Assembly (NCBI GenBank): GCA_018267795.1
Contig: JAFDXS010000192.1
Coordinates: 1-5,505, forward strand
Direction of reading: 5' to 3'
DNA length: 5,505 nt
Origin: Bacteroidota bacterium
GTDB taxonomy: Bacteria > Bacteroidota > Bacteroidia > Chitinophagales > Chitinophagaceae
This document shows positions 1 to 4,174 of this stretch, piece after piece. Within the stretch, counting starts at the first letter, position 1. Every line of letters starts with the position of its first letter. Made by a program: the position numbers and the translations under genes. The notes under the pieces are model-generated. The model was not told the DNA's origin. It did not search any database and saw only the letters and a list, made by a program, of their open reading frames with translations.

Positions 1-131
1 ACTTTGCCGTGGTCATCTATTATGTGTATGCTGGTGTCGTATTTATATACCTGGCCCTGGTATTGCGCATTGGCGGTAAGAGCGATTAGAAAAAATAATA
101 GGGAAACACTTAGGGTAGGAAAAAGTTTCAT
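1..131 (-). CDS. N-terminal fragment of a secreted protein (left edge)
   Basis: This is the beginning of a gene running off the left edge; about 43 codons are visible. It opens with ATG (complement of 129-131), then Lys-Leu and a long hydrophobic stretch (residues 7-19, LSVSLLFFLIALT), followed by A-N-A before Q23. This is a classic SPI signal peptide with likely cleavage after residue 22, and a mature protein starting QYQGQVYKYDTS. No lipobox Cys is present, so the product is probably periplasmic, outer-membrane or secreted. The family cannot be identified from so little mature sequence. The gene lies 118 bases beyond the stop of lipoprotein copy 1, with a strong terminator between them, so it is probably its own transcription unit. 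A one-mismatch match to the Bacteroidota -7 box (TAATTTTA, complement of 148-155) lies 17-24 bases upstream of the ATG, but no -33 TTG is visible at the right distance, so it is only suggestive. Confidence 0.8.
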   Translation of the reverse strand, partial: MKLFPTLSVSLLFFLIALTANAQYQGQVYKYDTSIHIIDDHGK

Positions 132-192
132 AGAAAATGTCTTTATATAAAATTACATAATTTAAAGGATAAAGGCCTTGGATAACAGGTAT

Positions 193-220
193 AAAAAAAC
201 GGCTGCATTTTTGCAGCCGT
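193..220 (-). terminator. Rho-independent terminator of lipoprotein copy 1
   Basis: There is a perfect 9-bp inverted repeat, ACGGCTGCA (199-207) and TGCAGCCGT (212-220), with a 4-base loop. On the minus strand the stem is followed directly by a run of six T (complement of 193-198). It lies about 30 bases past the lipoprotein stop codon and ahead of the next gene. The stem core is the same as in the terminator of the paralogous lipoprotein at 1041-1074. Confidence 0.9.
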
Positions 221-249
221 GTAAAAAATTATTAGAGGAAGAGAGCTTG

Positions 250-957
250 CTACCTGCTCATATTATCAAAGCAGTTTACAGTGCCGGCAGAGCTTATGTC
301 CTGGAAGGTATAGCCGATATTGCCGCTGGTGAAATTACCATTGCCAAAATAAGTGTGCCCGCCTACTGTTTGGGAAGGGATATTAATATACCCGCCATTA
401 CAATCCAGTTCAGCATATATAGATGCGCCGGTGCCATTGAAATTTGTAAAATAGATCCTGTTAGAAAAGCCTGCAGGGTCCACTATTATACTGTCGGTGT
501 ATAAGTTGCCGTTACAGTCATAATTGTTTTTCCAGCCACCTGCAACCAGCGAAGTACATTGAGGTTCTCTTAACACTTTAAGATTGAAAGTGTAAAACTT
601 ATCACCTGTTTTAGAACCGTGGCAAACGAGCTTTATAGGGAAAACGCCGCCTTTGGCAGTACCATCATTAGTAAGCACAAAATAAGCATAGAAAGTAGGA
701 ATGCCTGAATGAGCATATATAGTGTCTGCAGTAATGCCTGCTGGCAGATTTGCAAGCGAGAGGTCGACAGTTTCCTGTATAGGGCCTACATAGACCACAT
801 TGTAAGATAATGTAGTGCTTGCCCCTACCTGGTAGCTTACTACGGCATCTGTTACATTGTCTACCCTGTAAGTGCTAGGCAGGTTAGACTTTGTGTCCTT
901 AGTACAAGCTGCAAGGCCAAAATAAACAAGCGCAAAAAGTAAAATAATTTTCTTCAT
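250..957 (-). CDS. Tandem-duplicated surface/periplasmic lipoprotein, copy 1
   Basis: The product is a 235-residue predicted lipoprotein of unknown function. The start is the ATG at 957 because it begins the signal peptide MKKIILLFALVYFGLAAC; an in-frame ATG at 1008 would add 17 residues in front of it. The lipobox is L15-A-A-C18, so SPII cleavage and lipidation at C18 are expected. Residues ~25-128 look like a beta-rich, Ig-like domain (LSLANLPAGITAD, HSGIP, LTNDGTAK, CHGSKTGDKFYTF). Residues 134-235 form a second beta-rich domain of a kind I associate with the C-termini of Bacteroidota lipoproteins (CTSLVAGGW, NRIYFTNF, LDCNGGYINIPSQ, GNGNFTSG). Cysteines beyond C18 are at 112, 134, 148, 186 and 229, and all have counterparts in the neighbouring copy. 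About half the residues match that copy by eye. No catalytic motif is recognisable; a binding or envelope role is only a guess. Confidence 0.9.
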   Translation of the reverse strand: MKKIILLFALVYFGLAACTKDTKSNLPSTYRVDNVTDAVVSYQVGASTTLSYNVVYVGPIQETVDLSLANLPAGITADTIYAHSGIPTFYAYFVLTNDGTAKGGVFPIKLVCHGSKTGDKFYTFNLKVLREPQCTSLVAGGWKNNYDCNGNLYTDSIIVDPAGFSNRIYFTNFNGTGASIYAELDCNGGYINIPSQTVGGHTYFGNGNFTSGNIGYTFQDISSAGTVNCFDNMSR

Positions 958-977
958 ATGTATTGTGTGTTGGAAAC

Positions 978-1008
978 GTAAGATAATAATAATAATTTTT
1001 ATATGCAA
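978..1008 (-). promoter_or_regulatory. Possible weak promoter of lipoprotein copy 1
   Basis: Read on the minus strand, TTG (1008-1006) is followed after 20 bases by TATCTTAC (985-978). This resembles the Bacteroidota -33 TTG / -7 TAnnTTTG arrangement, but the -7 box has two mismatches at its end. The placement fits: downstream of the preceding gene's terminator, with the -7 box about 21 bases before the ATG. The spacer is dominated by an ATA trinucleotide run (983-996). This is a guess from spacing and partial consensus only. Confidence 0.25.
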
Positions 1009-1040
1009 TAATAAGGGGACGAATAGCAGGAAGTCCAGGT

Positions 1041-1074
1041 AAAAGAATACGGCTGCATTATGTATGCAGCCGTA
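1041..1074 (-). terminator. Rho-independent terminator of lipoprotein copy 2
   Basis: There is a perfect 11-bp inverted repeat, TACGGCTGCAT (1048-1058) and ATGCAGCCGTA (1064-1074), with a 5-base loop. On the minus strand it is followed by TTCTTTT (complement of 1041-1047). It starts 23 bases beyond the stop of lipoprotein copy 2. The core ACGGCTGCA is shared with the terminator at 193-220. Confidence 0.88.
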
Positions 1075-1097
1075 CGAAATATTAAGCAGGAAGTGTA

Positions 1098-1802
1098 TTA
1101 ATGTCTCAGGTACACGTAGCAGGAGTTGATGCCCGCAGCTGAAGAGTCTACATAGCTATACTGTATATAACCTGAAGAGAAATAACCGTTGCCATAATAT
1201 ACATGACCGGCAAATCCCTGGCGCGGTATAGTAAAGGTGCCAGTGTTGCAATCAAGGTCAGCATATACAGATAGGCTTAAATCTGCGAAATTGCTGAAAA
1301 TTATTCTGTTATAGGTAGAAGGATCAACTTCTATGTTATCAGAAAAAGTATTACCTAAGCAATCTGTACCTATTGCCCAGGTGCCTGCTACCGTAGAGGT
1401 GCACTGTGGTGGCGGTAATACTTTTATTTTAAACGTATAAGATTTGTTACCTGTTTTATCTCCTTTGCAGTTAAGTGTTACAGTATATGTACCCGGTTTT
1501 GCAGTACCGTCATTCATTAAGTAAAATACGGTGCTGTATGAAGGTATGCCTGAATGGCTGTTTGTATCTGCAGTTACGCCAGCAGGCAGGCCGCTGAGCG
1601 ATAAGCTTACGTTTTCCTGTATAGGGCCTACATAGCCAACGCTGAGCTGCAGATAAGCAACAGAGCCCGCAGAATAACCAATTTGCTGGTCGGTAATGTT
1701 GTCTATCCTGTACGTGGTTGGCTGGTTCGACTTGTTGTCATCTTTAGTACAAGAGGATAAGGCTATGCAAAAGAGCATAAAAAGTAGGAGTGTTTTTTTC
1801 AT
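1098..1802 (-). CDS. Tandem-duplicated surface/periplasmic lipoprotein, copy 2
   Basis: The product is a 234-residue predicted lipoprotein, tandem paralogue of the gene at 250-957; its function is unknown. It starts at the ATG at 1802 with the signal peptide MKKTLLLFMLFCIALSSC; the lipobox is L15-S-S-C18. After the lipidated Cys comes T-K-D-D, which resembles the K-(D/E)2 lipoprotein export signal described for surface lipoproteins of Bacteroidota, so surface exposure is plausible. Residues ~25-128 are the Ig-like region (VGYVGPIQE, LSLSGLPAGVTAD, HSGIP, MNDGTAKPG, KTGNKSYTF) and 134-234 the C-terminal beta-rich domain (CTSTVAGTW, NRIIFSNF, DLDCNTGTFTIPRQ, GNGYFSSG). Cysteines 112, 134, 148, 185 and 228 match those of copy 1; C12 lies within the signal peptide. 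Only 33 bases separate its start from the dcd stop, with no terminator and no clear promoter, so it may be cotranscribed with dcd. It ends at its own terminator. Confidence 0.9.
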   Translation of the reverse strand: MKKTLLLFMLFCIALSSCTKDDNKSNQPTTYRIDNITDQQIGYSAGSVAYLQLSVGYVGPIQENVSLSLSGLPAGVTADTNSHSGIPSYSTVFYLMNDGTAKPGTYTVTLNCKGDKTGNKSYTFKIKVLPPPQCTSTVAGTWAIGTDCLGNTFSDNIEVDPSTYNRIIFSNFADLSLSVYADLDCNTGTFTIPRQGFAGHVYYGNGYFSSGYIQYSYVDSSAAGINSCYVYLRH

Positions 1803-1835
1803 GAGTTCGGTTGTTTTTTGGTTATTGGTTAAAAT

Positions 1836-2372
1836 TTAGAATTCGTTTTTCCACATCATACTTTCAACGGGCTTTATGGTGCGGTTAGTATATTTCGCGT
1901 TTTCTTTCTTGTTATACTTGTTTATCACCTCACCATCTACCGGGAAGTAAATGAGCTGGCCCACAGGCATACCTGCATATATGCGCACGGGGTGCACACA
2001 GCTTATCTCCAGTGTCCAGGTGTTGCAAAAGCCTACATCACCCTTGCCGGCCGTAGCATGTATATCTATACCCAGGCGGCCGGTTGACGACTTACCCTCC
2101 AGGAAGGGTACATGGGCATGGGTTTCAGTATATTCTTCCGTTACGCCCAGGTACAGGGTACCCGGCTGCAGTACATAGCCCTCTTCCGGTATTTCGAAAT
2201 GGGATACCTGGTTATGCTTCTTTGCGTCTAATATAGTATCATTATATACAGCAAGGTATTTGCCCAGGTGCACATCATAAGAGTTACTGCCAAGGTATTT
2301 GCGGTCGTAAGGCTCTATTACAATAGTTCCTTTTTCTATTTCTTCCAGTATTCGTTTATCAGAAAGGATCAT
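1836..2372 (-). CDS. dcd: dCTP deaminase
   Basis: The product is a 178-residue cytoplasmic enzyme that deaminates dCTP to dUTP, feeding dTMP synthesis in pyrimidine deoxynucleotide metabolism. It starts MILSDKRIL, the usual opening of the family, and the length is normal for a trimeric Dcd. The signature E92-G-K-S-S-T-G-R-L-G-I is present, with S95 and R99 aligning to the E. coli active-site Ser111 and Arg115, and E122 in WTLE aligning to the catalytic Glu138. The C-terminal nucleotide-binding motif Y153-NKKENAK-Y161 is also present. The segment T107-A-G-K-G-D-V-G-F replaces E. coli TAHRIDPGW; its Gly resembles bifunctional dCTP deaminase/dUTPase enzymes such as that of Mycobacterium tuberculosis (from memory), so direct dUMP formation cannot be excluded. 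It lies 86 bases after the repeat protein and 33 bases before lipoprotein copy 2. Function is secure; mono- versus bifunctionality is not. Confidence 0.97.
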   Translation of the reverse strand: MILSDKRILEEIEKGTIVIEPYDRKYLGSNSYDVHLGKYLAVYNDTILDAKKHNQVSHFEIPEEGYVLQPGTLYLGVTEEYTETHAHVPFLEGKSSTGRLGIDIHATAGKGDVGFCNTWTLEISCVHPVRIYAGMPVGQLIYFPVDGEVINKYNKKENAKYTNRTIKPVESMMWKNEF

Positions 2373-2376
2373 AGTG

Positions 2377-2384
2377 CAAATATA
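2377..2384 (-). promoter_or_regulatory. Candidate -7 box (TATATTTG) of dcd
   Basis: TATATTTG on the minus strand is an exact match to the Bacteroidota -7 consensus TAnnTTTG. It ends only four bases before the dcd ATG, so transcription from it would start at or next to the start codon. No TTG is visible 19-21 bases further upstream, so the match is unsupported by a -33 element and could be chance in A+T-rich DNA. Confidence 0.4.
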
Positions 2385-2458
2385 ATCGTCTGTCTGATAA
2401 TTAGGGATTTATGTAATGGGAAATACTCTTGTTTTCCGTCAAAATATGGTAATAATAT

Positions 2459-4099
2459 TTATTGTTTCAATAATTTACCCGTTTGCAGTGTATTGCCGTT
2501 TTGCAGCACCTTGTAGAAATAGATACCCGGCTGCCAGGTGGCGGCGTTGATGGTAAATTCGTTTTTATTGGGCGGTAATGTCATATCTAATAGGGTCGTG
2601 CCGCAAACGTCAGTGACTTTAAGGCCAGTACTTTGAGCAGCATTCATATCATAATGAATCGTCGTCCAGTTAGACAGAGGATTTGGATATATAGATATAC
2701 TTTTTATTTCGGTGGTAATGGCATCAATTCCAGTAAGCGGGCCTGCCAGTTTGGTGAGCCAGAAATCGCCATCCCCATATGTGGTGCAAGTAATATCTCC
2801 GTCACTTGAAGCGCTTACTCCGCCAAGAATACAGCCGCCGTCATTTGTTAGTTTCATGGCATAAGTCAAATCGCCTAAAGATCCACCAATACATCTTTGC
2901 CAGGTCATGTTCCTTTTGGTATCTAATCTTAACACCCATCCGTCATAAAGATATGAGGAAGATGTATGAAAACCGGAAACATCACCGTCATCAGAGTCTG
3001 TATAACCAGCAATGACATAGCCACTGTCACTATCCTGTCGTATTTCATTGCCGGTTTCCAGCATAGAACCCCCAAAGCATTTTTGCCATGTCAAGCTACC
3101 TGAAAGGCCCAATTTCACTACCCAAAGGTCTTGCGTAGATGAGCCTGCATTGAGATGATTATCAGTTACATCATAGTCATTTGAAGTAGTGTAACCGGTA
3201 AATACATAAGAGTTATCCAGATCCTGAATTACAGAGCTAAATTCATCACCCTGTGTGCCGCCAAATGTGTTTGACCATTGTATGGTACCGCTGCTACCTA
3301 ATTTGACTGCCCATGCATCCCAGTCATCTTTTCCACCATAGTGTTTAGCTACATCTCCATTTGTAGAAAAGGTAAAGCCAGCAACAATATAACCGCCGTC
3401 CTTTGTTTGTTTCACACTATTTGCCTCTTCATTAGCGCCACCTCCAAGTGTTTTCTGCCATTGTATAGCACCAGTGTCGTCTAATTTCACTACCCACATA
3501 TCCTCCGTATAATAACCCATCGCATCCTTATGTAAATTTGTAACGTTTCCGTCATTTGAAGTAGTTGCCCCAGCAAAAATATAACCACCATCAGCAGTTT
3601 GATGAATAGACTTTGCAAAATCGTCGTCGCTGCCACCAAGACATTTTTGCCAGATGACATGTCCGCCTACGTCTAACTTTAATATCCATACATCTTGAAA
3701 TAAGCCACTGTAATGACCAGTTACGTCTCCATCGCTTGAATAGGTATAGCCTGCTATTATATAACCACCATCACGCGTTTGTTGAACACTGTATGCTCCG
3801 TCATTATCACTACCACCGAAAGAATGAATCCATATAATATTTCCTAAAGCATCAGTTTTTATAGCCAATACGTCGGTAAAAGAGCCAGACCCGAAATGAC
3901 CTGTAACTACACCATCATTTGAATAACTGTATCCCACCATTATATAACCTCCATCGGCAGTCTGTTGAACGTCGTAGATAGATTCGTGCATTGATCCACC
4001 ATAACACTTAGTCCACTGTATTTTAGGCCCCTGACCAAAAGAAAGAAAACTTGAGCTGCACAATAAAAGCACAATAAAGGAAAGATAAGGTGATCTCAT
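2459..4099 (-). CDS. T9SS-exported seven-repeat (propeller-like) protein, complete copy
   Basis: The product is a 546-residue secreted protein of unknown function. A signal peptide (residues 1-22, hydrophobic core SFIVLLLCSSSFL, likely cleavage before Q23) is followed by seven tandem repeats starting at W29, W90, W150, W214, W275, W338 and W400, each about 60-64 residues. The repeat pattern is W-x-K-C-x-GGS, then SVQQTxDGGYIxAGYTxS, a Ser/Asp/Gly loop ending SDGDV, a variable loop, and D-x-W-V-V-K-L-D-x-x-G-x-I. Four short beta stretches per repeat and seven repeats suggest a seven-bladed beta-propeller. Residues ~468-546 are a T9SS type A sorting domain (ISIYPNP, then WQPGIYFYKV and GKLLKQ at the end), so the protein should cross the outer membrane and be released or anchored on the cell surface. 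It is a paralogue of the upstream gene, starting 75 bases after that gene's stop. No enzymatic motif is visible; adhesion or ligand binding is only a guess. Confidence 0.92.
   Translation of the reverse strand: MRSPYLSFIVLLLCSSSFLSFGQGPKIQWTKCYGGSMHESIYDVQQTADGGYIMVGYSYSNDGVVTGHFGSGSFTDVLAIKTDALGNIIWIHSFGGSDNDGAYSVQQTRDGGYIIAGYTYSSDGDVTGHYSGLFQDVWILKLDVGGHVIWQKCLGGSDDDFAKSIHQTADGGYIFAGATTSNDGNVTNLHKDAMGYYTEDMWVVKLDDTGAIQWQKTLGGGANEEANSVKQTKDGGYIVAGFTFSTNGDVAKHYGGKDDWDAWAVKLGSSGTIQWSNTFGGTQGDEFSSVIQDLDNSYVFTGYTTSNDYDVTDNHLNAGSSTQDLWVVKLGLSGSLTWQKCFGGSMLETGNEIRQDSDSGYVIAGYTDSDDGDVSGFHTSSSYLYDGWVLRLDTKRNMTWQRCIGGSLGDLTYAMKLTNDGGCILGGVSASSDGDITCTTYGDGDFWLTKLAGPLTGIDAITTEIKSISIYPNPLSNWTTIHYDMNAAQSTGLKVTDVCGTTLLDMTLPPNKNEFTINAATWQPGIYFYKVLQNGNTLQTGKLLKQ
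2462..2698 (-). other. T9SS type A C-terminal sorting domain of the complete repeat protein
   Basis: Residues 468-546 carry the hallmarks of the Por secretion C-terminal domain: a Y-P-N-P motif near its start (471-474), beta strands with V-T-D-V-C-G, and the terminal W-Q-P-G-I-Y-F-Y, a G-N-T turn and GKLLKQ. This family is the export and attachment signal for type IX secretion. Confidence 0.9.
2741..4015 (-). repeat. Seven tandem ~61-residue coding repeats
   Basis: These are protein-level repeats with boundaries at residues 29, 90, 150, 214, 275, 338 and 400, ending about 453. Units 1-4 are the most regular. Unit 5 has DNSY in place of DGGY, unit 6 DSGY, and unit 7 DGGC. The last unit stops at FWLTKLAG and lacks the closing G-x-I-x-W strand, while G-P-K-I-Q-W just before unit 1 supplies one. 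Length differences fall in the loop after the SDGDV segment. Confidence 0.9.
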
Positions 4100-4124
4100 A
4101 AGATATAATTTTCAATTTGAAGTT

Positions 4125-4154
4125 AAAACAAAAAGCCTGCACGAGGCAGGCTTT
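4125..4154 (-). terminator. Rho-independent terminator of the upstream repeat protein
   Basis: There is a perfect 9-bp inverted repeat, AAAGCCTGC (4132-4140) and GCAGGCTTT (4146-4154), with a 5-base loop. On the minus strand the stem is followed by TTGTTTT (complement of 4125-4131). It lies 20 bases past the stop of the gene ending at 4175 and about 32 bases before the ATG of the next paralogue. Confidence 0.9.
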
Positions 4155-4174
4155 ATTAGAAAAAATTGCTACAC

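Noticed and set aside
178..504. Plus-strand open frame of 108 codons, and other shorter plus-strand frames at 1951-2516, 2806-3015 and 4263-5383.
   Set aside because: They lie opposite well-supported minus-strand genes or cross terminators, and their translations show no recognisable signal or domain.
958..1008. Longer N-terminus for lipoprotein copy 1 starting at the in-frame ATG at 1008.
   Set aside because: The added 17 residues would precede a normal MKK...LAAC lipoprotein signal, and the paralogue starts exactly at MKK.
2419..2437. GGAAA/TTTCC inverted repeat after the complete repeat protein as a terminator.
   Set aside because: The stem is only 5 bp, A/T-rich, with a 9-base loop and no T-tract on the minus strand.
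4050..4099. LLLC in the signal peptide of the complete repeat protein as a lipobox.
   Set aside because: Leu at -1 does not fit the lipobox, and a normal SPI site follows before Q23; T9SS substrates with type A domains use SPI.
4100..4131. TTG (4129-4131) plus TATATCTT (4100-4107) as a promoter for the complete repeat protein.
   Set aside because: The -7-like box abuts the ATG, has mismatches and would start transcription inside the gene; no convincing promoter is visible in this gap.
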